Part shown: in pieces, positions 26,853 through 36,563 of the stretch
How the letters are laid out: each line of letters begins with the position of its first letter
Position numbering within the stretch: the stretch's first letter is position 1
Source: an uncultured Granulosicoccaceae bacterium
GTDB taxonomy: Bacteria > Pseudomonadota > Gammaproteobacteria > Granulosicoccales > Granulosicoccaceae
Assembly: GCA_938028465.1 (NCBI GenBank)
Contig: CALJAA010000122.1
Span: forward strand, 1 to 56,143
Length of the DNA stretch: 56,143 bases
Direction of reading: 5' to 3'
Notes under the pieces: generated by a model
What the model was told of the DNA's origin: nothing
The model's database searches: none
The model's input: only the letters and a program-made list of their open reading frames with translations
Position numbers and translations under genes: made by a program

Positions 26853-27306
26853 AGCGATCAATGTCACTTTAATAAATATACGGATGGAGAGGTGCATACT
26901 GCACTTACAACAGGCGCAAATCGAGGAGGTGTGAAAGTATTAGTAAAATACTAAACAGGGAGAATATTACGACTGGTTACACACCCAGCGAGAATAACAA
27001 TGTTGCGGATACTCTTCGAACAATCCAATTAACGGCCGATGTCCACGTTACATTTAATTGCAAATTCACATATCTCACCAGTACTCAGTATTCGCTATGT
27101 ACGTCGCATTAAAACGCAATGTTACATGTGATACAAACCCGCAAACTAAAGAGCTGCTCATTGCCAGTCGATAGTGCTCTTGGATGAAACGCAAGAAGTT
27201 CATTCATTATCAATTCTTAGGTAGTCATGTAACTGTTAAATAACCCTCTCAGTCTACAAAAACATCGCCAAGAAAAATCCACAGAGGGAACGGGAGTATC
27301 ACTGTA
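26853..27306. promoter_or_regulatory. Divergent control region of the two polysaccharide operons
   Basis: 454 bases without a gene between the flippase (left) and the STAS gene (right). Direct observations: inverted repeats GTGCA-TAC-TGCAC (26892-26904) and TAGTA-AAA-TACTA (26941-26953); and the heptamer GTTACAT at 27047-27053 and 27121-27127, with its complement ATGTAAC at 27227-27233. A GGGAG ribosome-binding site lies ten bases before the STAS ATG. I see no sigma-54 promoter and no sigma-70 pair I would defend. The region presumably holds both operon promoters. Confidence 0.55.
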
Positions 27307-27645
27307 ATGATCACACTAAGCCATTCTATTGAACAAGGCGTCGACATCGTCGCATTTCACGGCCGCCTAAGTGCCGCTGACGCTGGCAGCGTATCAGACG
27401 AACTGCATCGCATTCTCGAAGGCGGTAGTAAGAATATTTCAATCGATATGGCCGAACTAGACTTTGTCGATTCAAGCGGGCTGTCAGTACTAATATCCAC
27501 CCTAAAGTTTGCACGCAACGAAGGTGGTGATATGGTTCTAATAAATGTAAATCCTCGAATTATGGCCTTACTAGAGCTAACTCGTTTAAACGAAATCATA
27601 GATATCTTTGATGATCAAGAAGCGCTAATAGCCGCTTTTAGCTAG
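27307..27645 (+). CDS. STAS-domain anti-sigma-factor antagonist (SypA/SpoIIAA-like)
   Basis: 112 residues, a single STAS domain. The phosphorylation motif is FVDSSGLSVL with Ser57 as the likely target (the Ser just before Gly, as in SpoIIAA). This is the natural substrate type for the RsbW-like kinase and PP2C phosphatase encoded at 18847-20329. It is the first gene of the rightward polysaccharide operon, as sypA is in the Vibrio fischeri syp locus, where the phosphorylation state of the STAS protein decides biofilm formation. The downstream target is not evident, since no sigma factor is in the window. Confidence 0.93.
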   Translation: MITLSHSIEQGVDIVAFHGRLSAADAGSVSDELHRILEGGSKNISIDMAELDFVDSSGLSVLISTLKFARNEGGDMVLINVNPRIMALLELTRLNEIIDIFDDQEALIAAFS

Positions 27646-27677
27646 CTTCAAGCCAATAAGGCAAGATACACACGCCC

Positions 27678-29429
27678 ATGTTTAGTGCACCTAACTCTCT
27701 CGCCATGATAGCGTTGGCTATACTTTGTGCCGCCTTAACTGGCTGTCGCGCCATGGACACGCATGATATCGACGGCTCTCATTACCAAAATGAACGCCGT
27801 GCATTCTATGCACCTGAAAAGGAAGCGGATGTAAAAGCTATCAGTCATGCCTATCGTTGGGTCTCAGGCAACCTTCAGGGGAGTTGCACTGAAACAGATG
27901 GCGCTACTCTTCAAAACGCGCTTCCGTCATTAAAAAGTATATCTGACGAACAACATTATCCAGTTGACACCATTCATATTGAATCAGCTGGACTGTTTTT
28001 TACTAATTCAACTACCTTGACAGCAGAAGGCACAACAATACTTGCACAAGTAAAACAAAGGTTAGAAGGATACCCTGAACTCTTCCATCTCACTATCAAT
28101 GGACATACAGACAACAGGGGCTCATTCACTAGCAACGACGCTTTATCAAAAAGACGTGCATATGCAATATCAACTGCGCTACAAAGCATCGTACCGAGCA
28201 ACAAAATTCGTATTCAAGCATCAGGCGAACATAAACCTGTAGAAATTAATGTCAATGCAACTAAGCGCGCCAAAAATAGACGTGTAAGCATTACCGCAGT
28301 AGTCGGCACACAAGGCAGCACGCAACAATCACCCGCGACTGCAATCAGTACTCTCTGCCATAAAACCCAAAACCAGCAACCAACCACAACGCTAACGTCA
28401 TCTCGACTCAAACTACAAGATCGTGTCGATCAATCATTGCTACCCGCGTATTCCGATAGGCCCCCATTATCAGCAGGCGACAGGATCAGAATCGCAATCC
28501 CCGAAGGTGAGGATCTAAGTGGTGTCTACGAAGTGGGGTTAGGCGGGCAATTAGAAGTCCCTTTTATCGGTCTAATCTCAGCGCAAGGCATTGACACTCG
28601 AGAACTGGAAAAAACAATTCACGACCGATTAATTGAAGAACAAATATTCCGCCCTGGCATGCTACGAGTGAGCACAACGGTACAGGAGTGGGCACCGGTG
28701 GACGTGTTGGTATCAGGCGCTACCTTCGACCCTGGTCGAGTAACCATAAATCGGCAAAAAGCGGATTATCGTACTTTCAAGCAAAGCCAACTCTCTGGCG
28801 ACTTCGCGAAAGACAGGTTACTCAGTGCAGCGCTCTACTCCGCTGGTGGTATCAGACCCGACGCAGACTTACAGCACGTGCAATTAATTCGAAATGGTGA
28901 AGTGAAAATCATCGATCTTTACGGATTATTTGACGGTACGCTAACAAAAGATATCGCACTAGCTGCAGGTGACCAAATCGTCGTCCCCAGCACCGGCTAC
29001 TTTCAAGCAAAGCTCGTAAGACGTACCCAGATTACGCCACCGGGCATTCGAATATTCATATCAAATCTTAGTATACCGGCCTTGAACAATTCACAATCTG
29101 CCGTCAACAGTAGCTCGACCAGCATGCCATATGGCACTCGGTTCTTACAGGGCTTGTTATCAGGCAATTGTATCGGCGGAACCCAGCTTACTAACGCATC
29201 ACGGCGCGCTGTATTGATTAGCACTAACCCGTTAACGGGCCGCACAGAAGTCATTGAGCGATCAATACAACAGTTAGTTAGCGACCCAGAACGCGATGAA
29301 ATCAACCCCTTCCTTATGCCGAACGACGGCATTGCATGCTATGACTCTGGCGTAACCAACTTCAGAGATGTGACGCGGACATTCGGTGAATTTCTATCAC
29401 CTCTTCTGGATTTGAAGAGCTTGTACTAA
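27678..29429 (+). CDS. OmpA-domain / Wza-type polysaccharide export fusion lipoprotein
   Basis: 583 residues. A lipobox LTGC ends at Cys23. Residues about 100-208 are an OmpA-type peptidoglycan-binding domain (NGHTDNRGS at 141-149; NRRVSI at 200-205). Residues about 255-460 are a polysaccharide export domain with SLBB-like repeats: LSAGDRIRIAIPE, YEVGLGGQLEVPFIG, and AAGDQIVVPSTGYF. The C-terminal ~110 residues are not recognised. The protein should form the outer-membrane exit for the polysaccharide and anchor it to the cell wall. In the syp locus these two functions are separate proteins (SypB, SypC). It starts 32 bases after the STAS gene. Confidence 0.85.
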   Translation: MFSAPNSLAMIALAILCAALTGCRAMDTHDIDGSHYQNERRAFYAPEKEADVKAISHAYRWVSGNLQGSCTETDGATLQNALPSLKSISDEQHYPVDTIHIESAGLFFTNSTTLTAEGTTILAQVKQRLEGYPELFHLTINGHTDNRGSFTSNDALSKRRAYAISTALQSIVPSNKIRIQASGEHKPVEINVNATKRAKNRRVSITAVVGTQGSTQQSPATAISTLCHKTQNQQPTTTLTSSRLKLQDRVDQSLLPAYSDRPPLSAGDRIRIAIPEGEDLSGVYEVGLGGQLEVPFIGLISAQGIDTRELEKTIHDRLIEEQIFRPGMLRVSTTVQEWAPVDVLVSGATFDPGRVTINRQKADYRTFKQSQLSGDFAKDRLLSAALYSAGGIRPDADLQHVQLIRNGEVKIIDLYGLFDGTLTKDIALAAGDQIVVPSTGYFQAKLVRRTQITPPGIRIFISNLSIPALNNSQSAVNSSSTSMPYGTRFLQGLLSGNCIGGTQLTNASRRAVLISTNPLTGRTEVIERSIQQLVSDPERDEINPFLMPNDGIACYDSGVTNFRDVTRTFGEFLSPLLDLKSLY

Positions 29430-29432
29430 ACC

Positions 29433-30941
29433 ATGAGGAATCAAGCAAAACAGTTTATTTACAACGGTGAGGAATTGGATGTTGATCTCGCTGAAGATAT
29501 ACCGACACCTGAGACGGAATCGATAAATGATTCAACTAATAAAGCGACTCCTCTGCCTGACGACATAGAAAAGCAGCGGCCTACCATCTGGGACCGGTTA
29601 GGCTTATCTCGTAAAAAGCGATATTGTTTAGCTGCATTTTTTAATCTAGCCATCATATGGGCCAGTGCAGTCTCGTTTGTTATTTTCACACCAGATCGCT
29701 ATATCAGTAAGTTTACGCTGCTGATCCCTGGGGCTGGTGCGGGATCGAGCGTCAATCTTGATGATCTAGGGCAGGCAACTACGTCAGTAAATTCAGCCTA
29801 TTCAAGCTCCAAAGTTGACCCCAAAACAAACTACAAAGCCATCGCCATGAGCCCCGTTGTTATCGATCTAGCAGCCAAGCGCTTAGGCATAACCCGCGAA
29901 AGCTTTGGCAAACCTAAAGTCAAACTGATAGATCAAACCACCCTATTAGAAATATCGCTATCAGCTACGGAAAGCGAAGCAGCTTTCACCAAGTCAGCCG
30001 AATTTCTCGCAGCACTCGAATCGACACTATCTCAGCTTCGCAGCGAGGAGCTTAGCACTCGGCGCAAAGCGAACGAGCGAGTGCTGTCAGTTTACCGGGA
30101 TAACGTCAATCAAGCACAATCAGCCGTGCTCGCATTTCAACGCGAATCCACCATCGTCTCACCCCAACAGTTTGAGGATTTAGTTCTCAATGTCGAAACG
30201 ATAAAGCAGCGCGGCGCTGAATCTGAAGTTAAATTTCAATCAATCAATACTAGCCTTACAGACCTACAAGCCTCGCTGGATATTGATCCACAACAAGCAG
30301 CGCATGCATTAAAACTACAGAACGATTCCGTGTTTGGTTCATTACTTATAAAAGTAGCCGAAACACATGCTGAGTTAGTTGAAAAAGAAGCGGTCTGGGG
30401 GCGAAAACATCCCAAAGTGCTTCACGCACGAGCGCGTGTTAACTCTTCAAGGCAAGCCCTATTGAATCGAGCCAAAAGCCTAACGAATATCGATAGCCTT
30501 AATGCATTGGACAACCTTTACATCTCGGATGAGGGCGGCAGAAGCGAGCTATTTCAAACAGTGATCAAACTAACTGCCGACAAATCTGCTGCCGCATCAG
30601 AGATTGAGTCTTACAACACGCAACTGGAAGAGCTTGAAAGTCGGATGCATATAAATGCTGGCCTCGCAGCGACTTTGCAAGACTTAGAACGAACTCATCA
30701 AGTGGCCACTGCTATCTATGTTTCCGCAGCTGCCAAAACTGATTTGGGAAACTCGGACATCTTTGCCTCCTACCCAATGACGCAAATGCTAATGGCGCCA
30801 ACTAAACCCAACGGGCCAGAGAAATTCACTAAACCCGTTGCCCTGGCAGGTGCTGCCATCGCATCCCTTCTCATTTGTCTTGCTCTATTGATTTCATGGA
30901 AACGCAGCGTATTACTCCAGAAACTACAGAAGAGAAGCTAA
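29433..30941 (+). CDS. Wzz/GumC-like polysaccharide chain-length (co-polymerase) protein
   Basis: 502 residues. Two membrane helices, at about 65-87 and 475-495, bracket a large periplasmic part with long coiled coils (about 200-250 and 390-430) as in Wzz, GumC and KpsE proteins. The C-terminal PNGPEKFTKPVAL before the second helix resembles the family's Pro-rich motif. No tyrosine-kinase domain follows. It should set chain length and link the inner membrane to the OmpA-Wza exit. It starts 3 bases after the previous stop, and its end overlaps the next gene by 46 bases. Confidence 0.85.
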   Translation: MRNQAKQFIYNGEELDVDLAEDIPTPETESINDSTNKATPLPDDIEKQRPTIWDRLGLSRKKRYCLAAFFNLAIIWASAVSFVIFTPDRYISKFTLLIPGAGAGSSVNLDDLGQATTSVNSAYSSSKVDPKTNYKAIAMSPVVIDLAAKRLGITRESFGKPKVKLIDQTTLLEISLSATESEAAFTKSAEFLAALESTLSQLRSEELSTRRKANERVLSVYRDNVNQAQSAVLAFQRESTIVSPQQFEDLVLNVETIKQRGAESEVKFQSINTSLTDLQASLDIDPQQAAHALKLQNDSVFGSLLIKVAETHAELVEKEAVWGRKHPKVLHARARVNSSRQALLNRAKSLTNIDSLNALDNLYISDEGGRSELFQTVIKLTADKSAAASEIESYNTQLEELESRMHINAGLAATLQDLERTHQVATAIYVSAAAKTDLGNSDIFASYPMTQMLMAPTKPNGPEKFTKPVALAGAAIASLLICLALLISWKRSVLLQKLQKRS

Positions 30942-32209
30942 TTTGGTACGCGATGATAGGAACCTACGGTTTCTACTTCATAGGTGCCTTATATTTGATT
31001 GTGCCTGTTATGGCGTGGGTTTTATTGTTCATGGGCCTCTGGCGATGGCTTGGCCCAGTAAAATCCTCAAATAAAAATCAGATACCCAATCTACCGATAT
31101 CAGTGATGATTTGGTTTTTAGGCATGTCATTCATGCTACTTGCACTATGGATAGGCCATGCCAATCATAGCCTTGGGCTAGGCGCGACGATTAAATCAAC
31201 CATCGGCTGGGCAAAAGGTTGGGCCTTACTTGCAATATTTCCTTTCATCGGCTGCCTTTCTATACGCCCCGAGTTAATATATCGAGCAGCATGCATCGTG
31301 TGCTTACACACTTTGTTATTACTGCCCGTTTTTATCGGGGCCTATGCACTAGGTCTTCCACAAAATCTTTGGGTATCACCGTTTAAATTATTGGGCGGGC
31401 CAGGCCCAGAATTTTTTATGCTCAACCTTTATGAATTGGAACCGGGTACAGGAGCACCACGGTGGAGATTTTTTACACCGTGGGCACCGGCCGCTGGGTT
31501 TGTCGCAAATCTATACTTTCTTTTTGCACTTCAGGAGAAGGATATTCGCTGGCGAACGATTGGAATAATTGGTAGTGTCGTCATCGTATTAATGTCCAAA
31601 TCTCGCCTAGGCTTAATTAGCCTGGGCAGTGTATGGGCCGTTACCTGGTTTTTAGTTAATTTTGGGCGTCCGTTTGTATTGTACGGTATAGGCATAGCAA
31701 CCTTTTTACTTAGCCTCATTGCAATCCCGCTTGTGGCCTTCGCTGAGCAACTCGTCGATACGTTTACCCAAGCGCGGGTCGATTCTTCACGAGTACGTTC
31801 AGCACTAGCCCGTATTGCAGTTGATCGTTGGGCCAGAGAAGCGCCAGTATGGGGTCATGGTGTGGTAGAACGCGGGCCACACATGGTTGAGTACATGCCC
31901 ATTGGTTCTCATCATACTTGGTTCGGATTGCTATTTGTAAAAGGCATAGTCGGGTTCATGTCTCTAGCGATACCCATGTTGATCAGCTTTGTGGCGCTGT
32001 GGCGTAATGCTTTCGCCACTGGCTCCGCAGGCGGTGCTGCAAAAACAGGCTTGTCGGTTATTTTGGTTTTGTTTTTATATACTTTTGGCGAAAATTTAGA
32101 AATTCTTCCCTATTTGATTTGGCCAGGATTGATATTTATTGGTCTGGGTGTCTCTATGCCCATCACATCAACTCATGAAAATCAGGCTGACCAGCTCAAG
32201 GATGCTTAA
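30896..32209 (+). CDS. O-antigen ligase/polymerase-like membrane protein (Wzy/WaaL family)
   Basis: 437 residues from ATG 30896 (METQRITPE); the frame is open slightly further to 30875. About ten membrane helices. A large periplasmic loop in the second half contains RVDSSRVRSALARIAVDRWAREAPVWGHGV and a GSHHTWFGLL segment, the Arg- and His-bearing pattern of O-antigen ligase/polymerase family proteins (PF04932 type). It probably polymerises the repeat units. Last gene of the rightward operon; it overlaps the convergent CopD-like gene by 14 bases. Confidence 0.82.
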   Translation: METQRITPETTEEKLIWYAMIGTYGFYFIGALYLIVPVMAWVLLFMGLWRWLGPVKSSNKNQIPNLPISVMIWFLGMSFMLLALWIGHANHSLGLGATIKSTIGWAKGWALLAIFPFIGCLSIRPELIYRAACIVCLHTLLLLPVFIGAYALGLPQNLWVSPFKLLGGPGPEFFMLNLYELEPGTGAPRWRFFTPWAPAAGFVANLYFLFALQEKDIRWRTIGIIGSVVIVLMSKSRLGLISLGSVWAVTWFLVNFGRPFVLYGIGIATFLLSLIAIPLVAFAEQLVDTFTQARVDSSRVRSALARIAVDRWAREAPVWGHGVVERGPHMVEYMPIGSHHTWFGLLFVKGIVGFMSLAIPMLISFVALWRNAFATGSAGGAAKTGLSVILVLFLYTFGENLEILPYLIWPGLIFIGLGVSMPITSTHENQADQLKDA

Positions 32210-32576
32210 ATACCACCAGTGATACAACCAACAACACGAGTGCTAACAATGCCCAGGGTAGCGCCGAATTGGATTTTGCAGCAGACCCATTATGCCGCTG
32301 CCAACGCCTGAACATAATCGAATGTATAGCGCTAATAACAACAACCAACACGACTTTTATTTGCCACCACGTGGCGGTATACCAACTAGCCATCAACACC
32401 AGCACGATACCGGCAAGCCAAGTTAGGCCAATACCCGCCTCACTCACTTTTCGCGCCGCTTTGAGTTGTGAAGTGTTTAAGTTTTCGGAAGAGCTAATAA
32501 ACGAGAGTAGAAGCAGAGAACCAATCCAAACTACGACTGCAACGATGTGAAGAACTTTGAAAGACAGATAAAGCAT
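32196..32576 (-). CDS. CopD-family small membrane protein
   Basis: 126 residues with four predicted membrane helices. The N-terminus FKVLHIVAVVVWIGSLLLLSF, with a His in the first helix, and the KVVLVVVISAIHSIMFRR segment match the CopD/HemJ-like membrane family. Full CopD is larger and imports copper; this short form is of unknown role. It is the last gene of the leftward group that starts at proA, 20 bases downstream of yhdP. Confidence 0.75.
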   Translation of the reverse strand: MLYLSFKVLHIVAVVVWIGSLLLLSFISSSENLNTSQLKAARKVSEAGIGLTWLAGIVLVLMASWYTATWWQIKVVLVVVISAIHSIMFRRWQRHNGSAAKSNSALPWALLALVLLVVSLVVFKHP

Positions 32577-32596
32577 CTCTATACCTTTGCCCAGCG

Positions 32597-35500
32597 TTAA
32601 TAACCTCTTGCTGCATCAAAAGGCGATTGTTCGATCTTGGGGTCATCGAACGTGCCCTTAAGTGTGTATTCTCTTAGGCCGATCCGATCAAAATCAATGC
32701 CGATCGCTTTTAGCACGCCTCCAGCGAGCAACACCGTGAGGCCACCTGACGCACCGCCCGATATAGCGCCTAGCAAGGGCAAGGCCGAGCTCACACGAGG
32801 CAAAACCGTAATCGTTTGATCAAAATTTTGTGTCAGCAGGTTCGTCTCACCCGTCACCTCGACCACGCCAACTGGCCCGTCAAGCTGGATAGTACTCACG
32901 TTGCTAATGCCGTTTGCAACTTCAACCTGGCCACCAACCGAATCAAAATCTAAACCGTCTTCAACCAGGTCTTTAAAATCTAAGCTAAGCCTGCGCGGGA
33001 TCGCCTGAAGAGCAAACAAACCAACCAAACGTGCAGCACCGGGGTCAATTTTTATAATTCTGCCTCGCTTTAAATCGAAACTCATCGTGCCGTTAATTTT
33101 TTCGATCTCTGGGCTGTACAAAGCATCCGGCCAAGTAATCGCTGCAGTTATTCGCCCTTGCCCTTCATCCATGATTTTATCAAGGCCCATGTATCGTAAG
33201 CCATCACCAAAATCATCACTCTGCAATGTCATGTTCAAGCGCGTGTGCTGAACGCCAGCAAGCTGTGGATTAACTGACTGTGGATCTTTCACACGCCAAT
33301 AGCCGCTTCCAATCAATTGCGTTGTGCCCGTTGCAAAACCCAATGTGTCTATTTGCATACCACTGATATCCGGCGTACCGCGTAAGGTCACGTTTCGTAA
33401 ATTTAGATCACCCCATACAAACTGCGACACGCGCATTTCAACAGGCGGCAATTCACGCGGGTCCAAACGATTTTTTATGCCCCCGGTCACAGGGGCCGAG
33501 CCCAAGGCATCGATCACACTCATATCGGCATAGGCAATACGAACTTTCACTGGCTTTGTTTTACTCCAGTGCTCTCGAGGGTAGCGAAGGTTACCTTGAA
33601 TAACAGGGTTATCGACAACTACATTGACATAGCTTTTATCGGTGTTTGCACGTAACTGCGCAGCACCCAAGGATTCCACGCCAGCAATTAACGATGGGGT
33701 AACTACATCGATTGAGATCGGCATGATCGCCTCTTGCTCATCGGTTTCTGGCAGATTATCGATAACTTCCGATATCTTTTCTATCCACGCATCGATAGCA
33801 ATCTCTTGTGCTGCGCCATCGATACGAATACCTTCTTTAATATTGCGATTAAGCTTGCCGCCACCCAGATTAATTGACAATGATTGCAAACCATCAAGGT
33901 TACTGACTATACGAGAGCTCGCTACTTTGCCGGCATTGATGTACCACTCGCTACGACTTGAATTACCATTCAGCTGAGACCTCAGCGTTATCGGCAAAAC
34001 CCTTGATGTGGATTTGCTCATTGGTTTTGGTAAAAGCAAACGGGTACCAACTAAATCACTCTTAGCAACCAGCGCTATGCCGGCTCGGGGGTTTTCACGT
34101 GCGCCTGCCAAATCGAGCGTGACATTCCATTGCGACACACCGTTAATGTACTCAGCCATTGGCAACTCGTAGTGCGCCAGCACATCTCCTGCACGTAGCG
34201 CGCCTATCACTTGTATCTCTGTTGCTTGGTTCTTAGGTGTCGATTTGTTGTCCGTACTAATTCGCACAGCTTGATCAAGGTATTTAGCGTTTAAGTTGGA
34301 AATTCGCAAACCAAGCTCATTAAAGCCAACAGCGCCATTGATATCCGTTACGGTAAATTCAGCTTTCGGCAATGAAAAGCTATTACCTTTCAAAAATACA
34401 TTACCGTTAAGCTTCAAATCATCACCTATCTTACCGATAGGCTTGCCGAATTCATCTAGTTCTCTTGTAAGGGATAATTCAAGCGTTAGGTCGACCCGCG
34501 CATCGCCTTTACCACTAGTATTGGACAAGGCCGGGCTCAGAATCGCCTTCAGTGGCCCAGCATTACCAAACTTAATCATATTAGCGAGCTTTGCAGTGGT
34601 AGATGACTCAACCTTTAAATAGGGTTTTCTCAGATCATCAATGCTCGCCACGGCAGACACCAACTTCATGCCTTCCAAGGTTCCACTAGTAGTAATCGCT
34701 TTTAAACTAAAGCCAGAGAGTTCAACTCTACCTGTTCCGTTCTCGACATCAGGCCAGGTATTCAAAAACTCCACATGACCGTTCGAATAATCAAATGCTG
34801 CTTTAAAAACACCTTCGTCATCATCAAAAGGAAAATCAGCCAACTCGCCAAACAAAATAAACTCACCATTATCGACCTGCCCGCCTTTGAATGCGTTTTT
34901 AAACCAAGCTTGCGTTGGCTTCGACATTTGACGTGTGGGTAATAATGGGCGCAGTTGTCCAATGTCAGCAGCTGTAAATTGCCCAATCACATCAACATGT
35001 GGCGATCGCCCCTTTGTAGACACTAGCTTATGGCGTAGCTCTAACTGCATGCCATGGGTGTCGATTTTTGTCGTGCCCTCTACTTTGGGCTCCACTATAT
35101 TTTTAAAATCGACCTGAAACTCACTTTGCAAATCATCTATGGAGGTGACTTGATGCAGCGCTTTGGGATAATCCAACTGCATTGATTTTGCTAGCAGTGT
35201 CACAGCGCCTTGGTTGTGGCTGATTGCCAATGAGCCTGTGAGATTCTCAACACCTGGTAATCCGTTTGCCGCAGCAAGCGATACATCATAAAATGAGCCA
35301 TTAACACTAATATCGGGAACACCTTCATACATCGAAAATTCAGAATCAAACCGATGCATCACACCTGAAGGCGCTGCGTCAATGAGCCAATCTCGGCGTG
35401 AGACCCCTGCCTCAGTACTGAGCAACATTGCTGGCAAGCGAAGCGCTAGTGCTAACGGTATTTCATTACTTGAGCTAGATAGCTTCCAATCAATATTGGA

Positions 35501-36538
35501 TGCAGGTTCGTAAGCGAACTCAACGCTATCGATAACCGATATCTCATCGCCGTACTGCAACTCAGCCTCATCTGACTGCAGCACCCAACCTTCAGACTTA
35601 TTGGTATAGGTAACGTCAGTGCTAATACGATCAAGGACAGTATCGCCGTTTCGAACATCCAGAATATTAGCAGCCGTTATTTGCCCCCTAGCCGTAGCTA
35701 ATCGACCAGATTTTAGCGAGCCCCACAGCTCCACATCAACCGTGCCATCAAGGCGAGCAAAACTATTTGACACTTCGCCGAACCGTTGCAAAGCAGATGA
35801 GCGCAATGATCGCCATCCAGCAAAATGCAACTGATCGGCTTTTATATGAACCTTACCACTGGCATCGGAGAAACGGCTTATTGATTCGCTTAGATCAATA
35901 CCCATCGAAACCTTGCCGCCTAGCTCTTCCGGCAATTGCATATCAACACGTAAGAAGTGTTCGCCATCTTTATTGCGCGCCAAAACATTTAGTTTTTCGA
36001 TACGAAGCTCTTTCTGTTTCGAATCGATAAAAGTGATACGGGCGTCCTGGAGGTTAATGTGCCCAGCCTTAAGCAACCACGACAATGTATCGAAACCTCG
36101 TTTACTTTTACTACTTGTAGCTGACTCGTCACCTGTTACGCCTTGGATACGAATCGCACCGTCGCCAGCATATTCCATCGATAGATCAGCACCTATCAAT
36201 GTGAGATCATTTATTATGGGAGAGCCATGCCATAACGACTTGAACATGTTCAAGTCGATAACCAATTTTTCAAGCGCAATTTGGCGATCAGCAGATTGAA
36301 TGACCGCCACATCAGCTGCGTGGAGCTGTGGCCCAAAACCGTGCCATTGCGCTTCCAGCTCGCCAATAGTGACTGGGCTCTTAATGTAATCACTAACGCG
36401 AGATTCGATATCAGATTTATAGCCTGCTGCCATTGGCAAACCCACACGCACAACAGCGCTAAGTAGCGCTAACAGGATCAATACGATCCCGAGTAGCAGC
36501 AACGTGTAGCGCAATGTTTGCTGTGCAAATCTTTTCAT
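32597..36538 (-). CDS. yhdP: YhdP family AsmA-like phospholipid transport protein
   Basis: 1313 residues, the usual size of YhdP. One N-terminal membrane helix (about 9-36) is followed by a very long periplasmic region of beta-strands (DUF3971 and AsmA-like C-terminal domain), forming a predicted hydrophobic groove. YhdP, with TamB and YdbH, carries phospholipids from the inner to the outer membrane in E. coli. The C-terminal signature (LLAGGVLKAIGIDFDRIGLREYTLKGTFDDPK) is well kept. It lies 25 bases after rng, the usual order. Confidence 0.92.
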   Translation of the reverse strand: MKRFAQQTLRYTLLLLGIVLILLALLSAVVRVGLPMAAGYKSDIESRVSDYIKSPVTIGELEAQWHGFGPQLHAADVAVIQSADRQIALEKLVIDLNMFKSLWHGSPIINDLTLIGADLSMEYAGDGAIRIQGVTGDESATSSKSKRGFDTLSWLLKAGHINLQDARITFIDSKQKELRIEKLNVLARNKDGEHFLRVDMQLPEELGGKVSMGIDLSESISRFSDASGKVHIKADQLHFAGWRSLRSSALQRFGEVSNSFARLDGTVDVELWGSLKSGRLATARGQITAANILDVRNGDTVLDRISTDVTYTNKSEGWVLQSDEAELQYGDEISVIDSVEFAYEPASNIDWKLSSSSNEIPLALALRLPAMLLSTEAGVSRRDWLIDAAPSGVMHRFDSEFSMYEGVPDISVNGSFYDVSLAAANGLPGVENLTGSLAISHNQGAVTLLAKSMQLDYPKALHQVTSIDDLQSEFQVDFKNIVEPKVEGTTKIDTHGMQLELRHKLVSTKGRSPHVDVIGQFTAADIGQLRPLLPTRQMSKPTQAWFKNAFKGGQVDNGEFILFGELADFPFDDDEGVFKAAFDYSNGHVEFLNTWPDVENGTGRVELSGFSLKAITTSGTLEGMKLVSAVASIDDLRKPYLKVESSTTAKLANMIKFGNAGPLKAILSPALSNTSGKGDARVDLTLELSLTRELDEFGKPIGKIGDDLKLNGNVFLKGNSFSLPKAEFTVTDINGAVGFNELGLRISNLNAKYLDQAVRISTDNKSTPKNQATEIQVIGALRAGDVLAHYELPMAEYINGVSQWNVTLDLAGARENPRAGIALVAKSDLVGTRLLLPKPMSKSTSRVLPITLRSQLNGNSSRSEWYINAGKVASSRIVSNLDGLQSLSINLGGGKLNRNIKEGIRIDGAAQEIAIDAWIEKISEVIDNLPETDEQEAIMPISIDVVTPSLIAGVESLGAAQLRANTDKSYVNVVVDNPVIQGNLRYPREHWSKTKPVKVRIAYADMSVIDALGSAPVTGGIKNRLDPRELPPVEMRVSQFVWGDLNLRNVTLRGTPDISGMQIDTLGFATGTTQLIGSGYWRVKDPQSVNPQLAGVQHTRLNMTLQSDDFGDGLRYMGLDKIMDEGQGRITAAITWPDALYSPEIEKINGTMSFDLKRGRIIKIDPGAARLVGLFALQAIPRRLSLDFKDLVEDGLDFDSVGGQVEVANGISNVSTIQLDGPVGVVEVTGETNLLTQNFDQTITVLPRVSSALPLLGAISGGASGGLTVLLAGGVLKAIGIDFDRIGLREYTLKGTFDDPKIEQSPFDAARGY

Positions 36539-36563
36539 TTAATTATGGCTGTAAGGGGCGCTG

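Noticed and set aside
26853-27306. Sigma-54 promoter for the STAS operon, expected by analogy with syp
   Set aside because: No GG-N10-GC pair with the TGGCAC/TTGC consensus was found on either strand.
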